DNA from: Acinetobacter piscicola
GTDB lineage: Bacteria > Pseudomonadota > Gammaproteobacteria > Pseudomonadales > Moraxellaceae
DNA length: 64,000 nt
Reading direction: 5' to 3'
Assembly (NCBI RefSeq): GCF_002233755.1
Contig: NZ_KZ268705.1
Coordinates: 1 to 64,000, forward strand
In this document: positions 55,824 through 64,000 of the stretch, piece after piece
Numbering within the stretch: the first letter of the stretch is position 1
Layout: each line of letters opens with the position of its first letter
Notes under the pieces: generated by a model
Database searches by the model: none
Seen by the model: the letters and a program-made list of their open reading frames with translations, nothing else
What the model was told of the DNA's origin: nothing
Translations under genes and position numbers: made by a program

Positions 55824-55832
55824 GCGAACAAA

Positions 55833-56270
55833 ATGGATGCTTTAATTTTAAAAATTGTGATTACACTGGTTCTATTTTTTATCGGTTGGGGGTTTGGACG
55901 TTTTATTGAACAAAAGCACTTAAAAGAGTTAGAGGAAAAGGAACGACATTTATTGCATATACGTATCGATACCAATAAGTTCCAAACGTCTGAAGACCAA
56001 GGGCAACTGATTAGTAGTAATGTAGTGATTTCCCATGATTATTTTAAATACATCATTGCACAAATTCAGAATTTCTTTGGGGGTCGCTTAACCACCTATG
56101 AAAGTGTGGTTGAACGTGCACGTCGTGAAGCCATTGTCAGACTCAAACAAGAAGCTGAAAAAGTGGGTGCAAAGCAAATTATGGGTTTGCGTTTAAGTAC
56201 GACTGAGTTAGGTATGCAAGGTGGCATGGTTGAGGTCTTTGCTTATGGTACAGCTATTTACACTTGTTAG
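55833..56270 (+). CDS. Membrane-anchored YbjQ-family protein
   Basis: A 145-residue protein with an N-terminal membrane helix (ILKIVITLVLFFIGWGFG) joined by a charged linker to a YbjQ domain (GGRLTTYESVVERARREAIV; VGAKQIMGLRLSTTE; VEVFAYGTAIYTC). It is in an operon with the soluble paralogue, so hetero-oligomers at the membrane are possible. The function is unknown. Confidence 0.88.
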   Translation: MDALILKIVITLVLFFIGWGFGRFIEQKHLKELEEKERHLLHIRIDTNKFQTSEDQGQLISSNVVISHDYFKYIIAQIQNFFGGRLTTYESVVERARREAIVRLKQEAEKVGAKQIMGLRLSTTELGMQGGMVEVFAYGTAIYTC

Positions 56271-56462
56271 TTTTATTGCCTGATCATGGATAATCTCGAT
56301 TTTCTATATTCTGACAACATGGGCTTTTAGATCATTGCTCATGTGCCTTTTATTCTTATCGTCCAAATACCAAACATATGTTGCATAACTCGTTAACAAT
56401 AATTCACTAAACTGTAATTAGCAGAAAAGTTAATATCGTATATTCATAAATAGGTTATATAT

Positions 56463-57500
56463 ATGATGAAATCCTTAGCACTAAAAACAAGTATGGCTTT
56501 AATCTCTATGCTTCCATTTGTAGCAAAAGCAGAATTAATTGTATTGGCTTCTCCTCAAAGTGATGATGCCTACTATGCAGAAATGATTGATGACATTTTT
56601 GAATTTCATGTCGATTATGCAAAAAAAATTATTAAAAATGGCGACAATGTCGTTATTTTGACGGATAAAGAACTTTACCCTGATTATGTAAAAGAACTGG
56701 GTGAAGATCATGTCGCAATTGCACCTATGCAAGATATTTGGATGCGTGACTTTACCAGTGCAAACCCTGCTCAACCTGTATTATTCCGTTATACTGCCGC
56801 TGGACAAGGTGGTTCTAAAAAAGGTCAGTCTATTTCAGATGACGTACAAGCAGAATTTAAATACTACGGTAAAAAAGCAGGTTTACAATATACCAATACT
56901 CAGCTGTTAAATGATGGTGGTAACTGGGTAGAAGATGGCTATGGCAATGTTGTCGTGAGTACAAAATTTTTAGCCGATAATCGACTAACAGAAAATGAAG
57001 CTCGACAAAAGTTAATTGCTTTAACGGGTGCTAAAAACATTGCTTTTATCGAAGCAGATGAGCAAGGTGGATTAGAACATGCTGATGGTGTTGTTAGCTT
57101 TGTAGATCAAAATACTTTAGTGATTAACTCTTATCCTGAAGATCCTGATTATGCTAAGCAATTAAAAGCTGATTTAAAGCGTGGACTTCCCAATGTCAAA
57201 ATTCGTGAAATCATAACACCTTATGATGGCAGTCAAATTTATGACGCAAAATTCGGCTCTGCCTGTGGTTTATATACCAATATGCTCGTCACACCTGAGC
57301 GTATTTATTTCCCACAATTTGGCATAAAAGAAGATGCTGTTGCCTTACAGCAAATTCGTAGCGCGACCAAACGCACAGTGGTTCCTGTACAGTCTGCAAG
57401 TGTCTGTCATATGGGCGGTGGTGTTCGTTGCATGTCATGGCAAGTACGTGGAGAAAATGCTGAATTATTTTTAAATTATTTAGATGAAATCAGTGAGTAA
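56463..57500 (+). CDS. Exported agmatine-deiminase-like (PAD family) enzyme
   Basis: A 345-residue guanidino-group hydrolase with an N-terminal signal peptide (about residues 1-23, ending VAKA). The active-site blocks are DIWMRDFTSA, LNDGGNWVEDGYGNVVVST, GGLEHADGVVSF with the catalytic His, and GGGVRCMSWQ with the nucleophilic Cys near residue 323. Cytosolic agmatine deiminases lack such a signal peptide, so this copy probably acts in the periplasm. No putrescine-pathway gene is adjacent. A 14-bp hairpin ends the unit. Confidence 0.88.
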   Translation: MMKSLALKTSMALISMLPFVAKAELIVLASPQSDDAYYAEMIDDIFEFHVDYAKKIIKNGDNVVILTDKELYPDYVKELGEDHVAIAPMQDIWMRDFTSANPAQPVLFRYTAAGQGGSKKGQSISDDVQAEFKYYGKKAGLQYTNTQLLNDGGNWVEDGYGNVVVSTKFLADNRLTENEARQKLIALTGAKNIAFIEADEQGGLEHADGVVSFVDQNTLVINSYPEDPDYAKQLKADLKRGLPNVKIREIITPYDGSQIYDAKFGSACGLYTNMLVTPERIYFPQFGIKEDAVALQQIRSATKRTVVPVQSASVCHMGGGVRCMSWQVRGENAELFLNYLDEISE

Positions 57501-57512
57501 ATTTTAATACAG

Positions 57513-57543
57513 ATAAAGTCAAAATCTTGGATTTTGACTTTAT
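57513..57543 (+). terminator. Hairpin after the agmatine-deiminase-like gene
   Basis: A 14-bp perfect stem, ATAAAGTCAAAATC with its complement around TTG. Only a weak T-run follows. Confidence 0.7.
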
Positions 57544-57601
57544 GAAATAAGTGATTCTAAACAATAAAAATAGTATTTAATATTCAACAACCTATATCAT
57601 T

Positions 57602-58354
57602 TCAATATTGATAGTCATCTTTAAGTTTTTTCGGAAATTGATAACGTTGACCATCAAATTTCAAAACAAAACCTTGCTGAAATGATCTTTGATTGATCTG
57701 TTTACAATCCTCTCTCATCCCAACCATTTCATAACTTTTGATTTTACTGTTCACCTGAATATCTGAATAATTTTTTGTTTTATTAGCTTGTACCACCAAA
57801 GTAGAAGAACGTTCTTCTACTGCCGCATTACAACGTGTATCTGTTTCTGCCCGATAACGTTTAACAATCAAACTGTCTAAAATTTTCTTTTTATTTTTAA
57901 GATCATACAAATTTAAAACTTGCATTGAAAAAGGATTGGGCTGTGAATGACCTGAATAATTTAAGCGCACACCTATAGCACGATTTGAACTGTTAATTTT
58001 ATAATTTGCCGTATCAAGTTGAATTGATTCTAAACCAATCGCATCCGAAACAATTTCTTCTGCAACCACATAATTGTAAACAACATTTAAATTTGATTGA
58101 TTAAATTTCAATAGATTTAAGTAATAAGATCCTTGTTCTGGTTCATCTTTGACAGGAATCCATTGTGCATAAGCCATAATCACATTCGAATCATCTAAAG
58201 GATCAGATTTACAATCCATGAATGACTGTTCAAGATTAACAATTTGGGTTTGCTTCAATATTTTGGCAACAACTTGATCATTTTCACAGATATTTGCATA
58301 CGCCACACCAATCAAAATAAACTGTAGGCAAATGATTCTAAAAATAATTTTCAT
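57602..58354 (-). CDS. Secreted protein of unknown function
   Basis: A 250-residue protein with a signal peptide (IIFRIICLQFILIGVAYA). The mature part contains four or five cysteines and mixed beta-rich sequence, and is AT-rich. No family is recognised. It stands alone, convergent with the agmatine-deiminase-like gene. Confidence 0.7.
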   Translation of the reverse strand: MKIIFRIICLQFILIGVAYANICENDQVVAKILKQTQIVNLEQSFMDCKSDPLDDSNVIMAYAQWIPVKDEPEQGSYYLNLLKFNQSNLNVVYNYVVAEEIVSDAIGLESIQLDTANYKINSSNRAIGVRLNYSGHSQPNPFSMQVLNLYDLKNKKKILDSLIVKRYRAETDTRCNAAVEERSSTLVVQANKTKNYSDIQVNSKIKSYEMVGMREDCKQINQRSFQQGFVLKFDGQRYQFPKKLKDDYQY

Positions 58355-58464
58355 TATTGCACCTTCATTTCTTGTATTTATATGTACTGAATAGATGAAA
58401 AGTACCTATAACTTTTATAAATGATAAGCACCTCACCATGATCTTAAGATTGATAAACTTTCAA

Positions 58465-59262
58465 TTATTTCACTTTCATCTTACGAATCATTTTATAAAG
58501 TGTCGTTGGCGAAAGCCGTGAAACCCATACACCTAGCTTTTCTTTTCGACCACCCACGACAATATACTCTTCACCTTTTATTAAGGCTGAAACAGTTTGT
58601 TGTGCAAATTCATCTGCCTCCAAACCATTTTCGATCGCATCATCTTGATGAGCCTGTGGTTTACCTGCACCATTCAAAGCATTAAACGACACATTGGTTT
58701 TTACAAATCCGGGGAAAATTACAGAAACTTTGACGCCCTCTTGCGCAACCTCTGCACGTAAACTATTTGCCCACATGTGAATTGCAGCTTTAGCAGCAGA
58801 ATACGTCGCACGATACTGAGTCCCCAATAATCCTGCAACACTAGAAACAAAAGCAATGCGTCCAGATTTTTGTGCCAAGAAAGTTGGAAGAACAAGTTTA
58901 GTTAAAAAAACTTGCGAGAAATAATCAATTTCCATAATTGCACGTTCAGTTTGCATAGTGGTATCGGCAATCAAAGCACGTTGACTTAAACCTGCATTAT
59001 TAACGAGCCAATCGATTCGTCCTTTTTCTTTTAATACCTGTTCATAGGCATGACGAACTTGACCTTCATCTGTAATATCCATCGCAACAGAAATATGCTG
59101 CTCAGAATCTTGTAAGCCACTCCGTACTTTTTCCAACTCATCTAAACGTCTGGCACTTAAAACAACTTGAGCACCTTTCAAAGCACATTCTGTCGCCAAT
59201 GCTTTACCAATACCTGAGGAAGCACCTGTAATCCAAATCACTTTGCCATCTAAACGATCCAT
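58465..59262 (-). CDS. Short-chain dehydrogenase/reductase
   Basis: A 265-residue SDR. TGASSGIGKALA is the cofactor loop, NNAGLSQ the structural motif, and YSAAKAA carries the catalytic Tyr/Lys, with Ser in FVSSVAG. The long C-terminal part (LGVWVSRLSPTTLYKMIRKM) resembles DHRS7-type enzymes. The substrate is unknown. An unrelated helical-protein gene lies upstream. Confidence 0.92.
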   Translation of the reverse strand: MDRLDGKVIWITGASSGIGKALATECALKGAQVVLSARRLDELEKVRSGLQDSEQHISVAMDITDEGQVRHAYEQVLKEKGRIDWLVNNAGLSQRALIADTTMQTERAIMEIDYFSQVFLTKLVLPTFLAQKSGRIAFVSSVAGLLGTQYRATYSAAKAAIHMWANSLRAEVAQEGVKVSVIFPGFVKTNVSFNALNGAGKPQAHQDDAIENGLEADEFAQQTVSALIKGEEYIVVGGRKEKLGVWVSRLSPTTLYKMIRKMKVK

Positions 59263-59342
59263 GTCACTATGCTCTTGAATATAATCAATAAAGATAACAG
59301 TACGTGATTTGTCAAATAAATCAAGATTGCGATGGTATCGAT

Positions 59343-60041
59343 TTAAGCTTCGACCAAGAACTTTTTAAAATGCTGCGCATAGTGTTGCGCTTTTTCAACA
59401 TTATTTGGATTATATTCTTCGCCCGCTTTATCTAAACGTTTATAGCCCGAACTGGTCACCATATTGATGACACCATCTAAAGTTTTATTCACAACAAAAT
59501 TAAACTTTAATAAAGTTTTTGGATCACGAATAAACTCCGAAACCCCTAAATCGATAATTGTAATTAAATTTTTAACCGTTACCGATAAAATACTGGTATC
59601 GCCATCTAGTAATTTTTGTAAATTTTTAGTCGCTTCCTCACCCAAATGACGATCTAATTTATAATACATAATCACTTGATTTTCATCTGAGCTTTCAAAC
59701 TTTTCAAGCATATAATTGGCTACTGGCTTTAAGCGATCATTACTAAAAAAAGAGATCGACCAAGGCATATATTTTTTTAGCGCCCCCTCAATCTGATCAA
59801 AAACTTGTTCAGCTTCTTTCAGTTTTTTTTGACCACTGGCATCTAAACTTTTATTCGAACGTTGCTCTTCAAGTAGAGCGCCAAAGACTTGATCTAAAAC
59901 CTGACATGATATCTCTGTAAATGTCGTTCCCAACTGTTTAGCAAGATCTTGTCTCTCACCATTATTTAAACTTTTCGTGATTTGTTTTAATTCTTGATAG
60001 GTTTTTTGTTGAATCAATAAATCGATCTGGTATTGCATCAT
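59343..60041 (-). CDS. Helical protein of unknown function
   Basis: A 232-residue soluble, largely alpha-helical protein, K/E-rich, with no signal peptide or membrane segment. The sequence around SVTVKNLITIIDLGVSEFIR is the most hydrophobic. No family is recognised. The start is a double ATG. It is probably a genus-level conserved hypothetical protein. Confidence 0.7.
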   Translation of the reverse strand: MMQYQIDLLIQQKTYQELKQITKSLNNGERQDLAKQLGTTFTEISCQVLDQVFGALLEEQRSNKSLDASGQKKLKEAEQVFDQIEGALKKYMPWSISFFSNDRLKPVANYMLEKFESSDENQVIMYYKLDRHLGEEATKNLQKLLDGDTSILSVTVKNLITIIDLGVSEFIRDPKTLLKFNFVVNKTLDGVINMVTSSGYKRLDKAGEEYNPNNVEKAQHYAQHFKKFLVEA

Positions 60042-60404
60042 TATTTGTCCTGTTTTTGTTTTCTACAAACTTACGGATGGTTATCTTATCAAAGCAATGT
60101 GACAGTCACATTGTCTTTACATGCAAGATGAATAGAATATTTACTCTAATTAAACCCATTATAAATCATTAATATATACTATAGCATTGTAATTTTGACT
60201 TGTTATATAAAGAGAATACCCGAATCAATGATTACTTTTTAAACAATTACATACAATGATATATAAAACTATTTTCAAATCTGCTTTTGCTGCTTTTAAG
60301 TTTGTAAAACCGACTTGATCCGCTTCAAAACGGAATCAACCACATAACTAAATTATTTGCTACAATGGATCTAATTTTTTACTTACTTTTGATCTGTTTT
60401 TACT
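60042..60404. other. Intergenic region before valS, with valS promoter
   Basis: About 360 AT-rich bases without an ORF. TGCTACAAT at 60358-60366 is an extended -10 box 39 bases before the valS ATG. A weak stem (GATCCG with CGGAATC) lies at 60317-60337. No T-box-like motif was seen, as expected for this phylum. Confidence 0.55.
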
Positions 60405-63296
60405 ATGACTGATTCAGCGCAAAATATTGCTACGACCTACGATCCAACTGAGATCGAAAAAAAATGGTACAAGACTTGGGAAGAGAATGGTTACTTCAAG
60501 CCTTCTCGTAAAGGTGACTCATTCTGTATCATGATTCCGCCGCCAAACGTCACTGGTAGCTTGCACATGGGTCATGGTTTTAACAATACCATTATGGATG
60601 CCTTGACACGTTATAACCGTATGTCAGGTAAAAATACTTTATGGCAACCCGGAACTGACCATGCAGGTATTGCAACGCAAATGGTGGTTGAACGCCAATT
60701 GGCTGCTCAAAACATTAGCCGTCATGATTTGGGTCGTGAAGCATTTATTGATAAAATTTGGGAATGGAAAGAGCAATCTGGCGGAACAATTACACGTCAA
60801 ATTCGTCGTTTAGGTTCATCTGTAGATTGGTCACGCGAACGCTTCACCATGGATGATGGTTTATCCAATGCAGTTAAAGAAGTATTTGTAAGACTGCATG
60901 AGCAAGGTTTGATTTACCGTGGTAAACGCCTTGTTAACTGGGATCCTAAACTTCAAACAGCCCTTTCTGACTTAGAAGTTGAATCTGTTGAAGAAAAAGG
61001 TTCTTTGTGGCACTTCAAATATTTCTTTGAAGATAAATCACTGCGTACTCAAGATGGTCACGACTATTTAGTTGTAGCCACAACTCGCCCTGAAACTTTA
61101 CTGGGTGACTCTGCTGTTGCTGTACATCCTGAAGATGAACGTTATGCACACTTGGTCGGTAAAAATATTGTATTGCCTATTTCAGGTCGTTTAGTTCCTG
61201 TTGTTGCAGATGATTACGTTGAAAAAGAATTCGGTACAGGCTGTGTAAAAATCACTCCTGCACATGACTTCAATGACTACGATGTCGGTAAACGCCATGA
61301 TTTACCAATTATCAATATTTTCAACAAGAACGCTGAAATTTTGGCTGATTTTGAATTTATTGCTAAAGCAGGCGAACAGATTTCTAAAACCATTGCTGCT
61401 CCAGCAGACTATATTGGTTTAGAGCGTTTTGCTGCGCGTAAAAAATTGGTTGAACAAGCTGAAGTTGAAGGCTGGCTCGACCAAATCCAACCATATGACC
61501 TGAAAGCACCTCGTGGTGACCGTTCAGGTGTAATCGTTGAGCCATTATTGACAGATCAATGGTATGTAAAAATTGCACCACTTGCTGAGCCTGCAATCAA
61601 AGCGGTTAAAGATGGTGAAATTAAATTCGTTCCTGAGCAATACAGCAATATGTATATGGCTTGGATGAACAACATTCAAGACTGGTGTATTTCACGTCAA
61701 TTGTGGTGGGGTCATCGTATCCCTGCTTGGTATGATGTTGAAGGCAACATTTATGTGGGACGTTCTGAACAAGAAGTACGTGAGAAAAATAACATCACTG
61801 CCGATGTAGAACTTAACCAAGATGAAGATGTTCTTGATACATGGTTCTCTTCAGGTCTTTGGACATTCTCTACACTAGATTGGACAGGTGATGAGGCGAA
61901 AGATAAAGAAAACTATTTCTTAAATACGTTCCACCCAACAGATGTCTTGGTGACAGGTTTTGACATCATCTTCTTCTGGGTTGCGCGTATGATTATGCTT
62001 ACGATGCACTTCATGAAAAATGAAGATGGCACACCGCAAGTTCCGTTTAAAACTGTGTATGTACATGGTTTGGTACGTGATGGTGAAGGTCAGAAAATGT
62101 CTAAGTCTAAGGGCAATGTACTTGACCCATTAGATTTGATTGATGGCGTAGATCTTGAAACTTTAGTTCAGAAACGTACGACTGGTTTGATGAATCCTAA
62201 GCAAGCGGCGAAGATTGAAAAATCAACACGTAAAGAATTCCCAGAAGGCATTCAAGCTTATGGTACAGATGCGGTTCGTTTTACGTTCTGTGCGCTTGCA
62301 AACACAGGTCGTGATATTAAATTCGATATGAAGCGTGTTGAAGGTTACCGTAACTTTGCCAATAAGATTTGGAATGCAACGCGTTTTGTAATGATGAACT
62401 GCGAAGAACAGCCGATTGGTACTGAAATTCGCCAAGATCTTTGGGAACTTCCTGAACAGTGGATCGTCAGCCGTTTACAAAAAGCTGAAGCTGCTGTTCA
62501 ACAAGCTTTCGCGACTTACCGTTTAGACTTGGCTGCGCAAGCCATTTACGAGTTCATTTGGAATGAATACTGTGATTGGTATGTAGAATTAACCAAGCCA
62601 GTTTTGAATGATTTAAATGTATCGACTGAGCGTAAAGCTGAAGTTCGCCGTGTACTTCTTTCAGTTATGGAAGCTTCGTTACGCCTTGCGCACCCACTTA
62701 TGCCGTATTTGACTGAAGAAATTTGGCAAAAACTTGCACCAATGGTGGGTATTGGTGGTGAAAGCATCATGCTTGCGCAATACCCTATTTCAAACCCTGA
62801 GCGTGTTAATGAACAAGCTGAAGCAGACATGCAGTGGTTACAAGGTTTGATTGGTGCTGTTCGTAACATCCGTGGTGAAATGGGCTTAGGTAATGCTCGT
62901 TTGCTTCCAGTATTGCTTCAAAATACGACGGATGCTGAAAAAGCACAGATTTCACGTATTGAACCGTTGTTTAAAGCATTGGCTAAAGTTGAAAGTATTA
63001 CTTTCTTGGCGAATGGCGAGCAACCGCCATTGTCTTCGTCATCTGTAGTCGATCATGCATCTGTATTTGTTCCAATGAAAGGTTTGATTGACCCGAAAGC
63101 GGAATTAGGTCGTTTGCAAAAAGACTTTGATAAAGTCCAAAAGCAACATGATCAAATTGCAACGAAGCTTGGTAATGAAGGTTTTGTAGCAAAAGCACCT
63201 GCTGCTGTGGTTAAAGGTGAGAAAGTTAAACTGGCTGAGTTTGCTGCTCAGTTAGAAAAGATTAAGGCGAATATGGATCAGATTGCGGCGCTTTAA
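60405..63296 (+). CDS. valS: Valyl-tRNA synthetase
   Basis: Class I synthetase of 963 residues. The HIGH-type motif is [15 protein letters not shown] and the KMSKS motif is [14 protein letters not shown]. The editing domain ([19 protein letters not shown]) lies between. The C-terminal coiled coil ([20 protein letters not shown]) is typical of ValRS. It is monocistronic with its own promoter; a hairpin follows at 63323. Confidence 0.99.
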   Translation: MTDSAQNIATTYDPTEIEKKWYKTWEENGYFKPSRKGDSFCIMIPPPNVTGSLHMGHGFNNTIMDALTRYNRMSGKNTLWQPGTDHAGIATQMVVERQLAAQNISRHDLGREAFIDKIWEWKEQSGGTITRQIRRLGSSVDWSRERFTMDDGLSNAVKEVFVRLHEQGLIYRGKRLVNWDPKLQTALSDLEVESVEEKGSLWHFKYFFEDKSLRTQDGHDYLVVATTRPETLLGDSAVAVHPEDERYAHLVGKNIVLPISGRLVPVVADDYVEKEFGTGCVKITPAHDFNDYDVGKRHDLPIINIFNKNAEILADFEFIAKAGEQISKTIAAPADYIGLERFAARKKLVEQAEVEGWLDQIQPYDLKAPRGDRSGVIVEPLLTDQWYVKIAPLAEPAIKAVKDGEIKFVPEQYSNMYMAWMNNIQDWCISRQLWWGHRIPAWYDVEGNIYVGRSEQEVREKNNITADVELNQDEDVLDTWFSSGLWTFSTLDWTGDEAKDKENYFLNTFHPTDVLVTGFDIIFFWVARMIMLTMHFMKNEDGTPQVPFKTVYVHGLVRDGEGQKMSKSKGNVLDPLDLIDGVDLETLVQKRTTGLMNPKQAAKIEKSTRKEFPEGIQAYGTDAVRFTFCALANTGRDIKFDMKRVEGYRNFANKIWNATRFVMMNCEEQPIGTEIRQDLWELPEQWIVSRLQKAEAAVQQAFATYRLDLAAQAIYEFIWNEYCDWYVELTKPVLNDLNVSTERKAEVRRVLLSVMEASLRLAHPLMPYLTEEIWQKLAPMVGIGGESIMLAQYPISNPERVNEQAEADMQWLQGLIGAVRNIRGEMGLGNARLLPVLLQNTTDAEKAQISRIEPLFKALAKVESITFLANGEQPPLSSSSVVDHASVFVPMKGLIDPKAELGRLQKDFDKVQKQHDQIATKLGNEGFVAKAPAAVVKGEKVKLAEFAAQLEKIKANMDQIAAL

Positions 63297-63300
63297 AACT

Positions 63301-63309
63301 TGTTATAAT
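63301..63309 (+). promoter_or_regulatory. Extended -10 promoter between valS and the terminal ORF
   Basis: TGTTATAAT, a consensus extended -10, starts 5 bases after the valS stop. Transcripts from it would begin just before the hairpin at 63323. Confidence 0.55.
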
Positions 63310-63322
63310 TAATTTTTAAGAT

Positions 63323-63351
63323 AAAATCCCTTCAAATTTGAGGGGATTTTT
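63323..63351 (+). terminator. Terminator hairpin of valS that covers the next ribosome-binding site
   Basis: AAAATCCC pairs with GGGATTTT, extended inward by TTCAAA/TTTGAG, then TTTTT. The GAGGGG ribosome-binding site of the next gene is the 3' arm of the stem, and its ATG starts at 63352. Confidence 0.75.
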
Positions 63352-64000
63352 ATGTCTTTTTTTAGATCACTGTTATACGAAAAAAATAATAATTTAAAAC
63401 TTTCTGATGATTTAGCTAGACTAAAAAGTATCTATGAGATAGCTATTGAGACGAGAAATTGTGAAATTCAACAACTAGTTCATCGCAATAATTTTTTTAT
63501 GATTTTTCAAGGTGTATTGGTTGCATCTATTATTTACTCAAATAATACTGTCGCTTTAATACATTTTTTTATATGCCTCTTTGGAATTGTTATTTCATTC
63601 TATCAAATGCAAATTGCTGCTGGAGCTAAGTTTTGGCAAGAATATTGGGAAAATCAAGTAAATGAAGCTGAAAACAATCTTGAATCTTTTTTCTTAACTC
63701 AAGGAAAATCTTTCCATAAATTGTTCAATAAAAATGTTAAGAATGTGCAATATGATATTTTTTCAAAATATTATGAAAACAAGAAAGATAAAATTTTCGA
63801 TGCTAGTAAATATAATAACCTAAACGTTTTTTCATTACGTTTTATCAAGCAATACTCTCCATTCACTTCAAAAGAAGAACGTATACTATTAAAGCCTTCA
63901 GTCAGTAAAGTACCTATTGCAACAGCAAGAATGTTATTAATTATTTGGATAATGCTTTTATTTTTTTCAACGGGTCTTGGTAATAGTTTTTTCAATCAGA
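63352..64000 (+). CDS. Membrane protein of unknown function, truncated by the window edge
   Basis: An open frame of 216 codons with no stop before the window ends. It starts at ATG 63352 with GAGGGG 5-9 bases upstream. Two hydrophobic helices lie at about residues 48-90 (FFMIFQGVLVASIIY, then LIHFFICLFGIVISFY) and a third near 192-212. The pattern ETRN...RNNFF...G...Y, then AGAKFWQEYWE, recalls RipA-like/2TM families seen in accessory regions, but this is tentative. It is much more AT-rich than valS, suggesting acquired DNA. Confidence 0.75.
   Translation, partial: MSFFRSLLYEKNNNLKLSDDLARLKSIYEIAIETRNCEIQQLVHRNNFFMIFQGVLVASIIYSNNTVALIHFFICLFGIVISFYQMQIAAGAKFWQEYWENQVNEAENNLESFFLTQGKSFHKLFNKNVKNVQYDIFSKYYENKKDKIFDASKYNNLNVFSLRFIKQYSPFTSKEERILLKPSVSKVPIATARMLLIIWIMLLFFSTGLGNSFFNQ

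Overview
The window is a stretch of a moderately AT-rich gammaproteobacterial chromosome, almost certainly from the genus Acinetobacter (not obviously A. baumannii itself). The evidence is the gene content and order (hemA / TPR protein / lolB / ispE / tRNA-Gln / prs / rplY / pth / panD), an AdeI-AdeJ-AdeK efflux operon directly behind a PAP2 phosphatase gene, a fused CysG, a short L25 and an elongated DnaG. No rRNA operon, prophage, CRISPR array or intact transposase was found. Most of the window is ordinary core genome.

Layout. 1-1.1 kb: an empty AT-rich stretch, tRNA-Met and rnpB (both on the minus strand). 1.1-9.5 kb: fdx-coaD, smpB, a flavodoxin, pgeF-rluD, bamD, dnaG and hemA. 9.5-16 kb: a TPR protein, lolB and ispE, then seven identical tandem tRNA-Gln(TTG) genes, prs, rplY, pth and panD. 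16-28 kb: a membrane-protein pair (DUF2157/DUF4401 type plus GDYXXLXY), an FMN riboswitch with ribB, an HPP-family membrane protein divergent from a TetR regulator, small DUF genes, trhO, DedA, tpm, a LysR/LysE divergent pair and a YecA/YgfB protein. A 288-nt structured repeat occurs twice here, before the riboswitch and after trhO. 28-39 kb: rpoD, a DUF493 protein, a secreted protein, a CDGSH protein, lipB, an SCP2-like/iron-ADH operon, an APC permease, and a flavodoxin/SDR/HxlR cluster. 39-48.6 kb: trmL, cysG, serS, a DUF3298 lipoprotein, lolA, rplU-rpmA, ispB and a Gcr-type membrane protein. 48.7-55.3 kb: pap2-adeIJK. 55.4-63.3 kb: tandem YbjQ proteins, an exported agmatine-deiminase-like enzyme, unknown proteins, an SDR and valS. 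63.35 kb to the end: an AT-rich membrane-protein gene that runs off the window.

Themes. Envelope biogenesis (bamD, lolA, lolB, ispB, ispE, adeIJK, DedA, PAP2) and translation (tRNAs, rnpB, smpB, rluD, trhO, trmL, pth, serS, valS, rplY, rplU, rpmA) dominate. Starts were moved from the longest ORF to a better ribosome-binding site for fdx, the 2.5-kb flavodoxin gene, pgeF, panD, the HPP gene, the DUF2750 gene, the DUF1289 gene, trhO, the CDGSH gene, cysG, serS, rplU and adeK, and to the position matching the family N-terminus for the first YbjQ gene.

The least explained material is the 288-nt repeat pair, the seven-copy tRNA array with its internal promoter, the terminal membrane-protein gene whose ribosome-binding site lies inside a hairpin, several perfect palindromes next to regulators or operons, and a hairpin cluster between trmL and cysG. 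All assignments come from reading the sequence; no database search was run.
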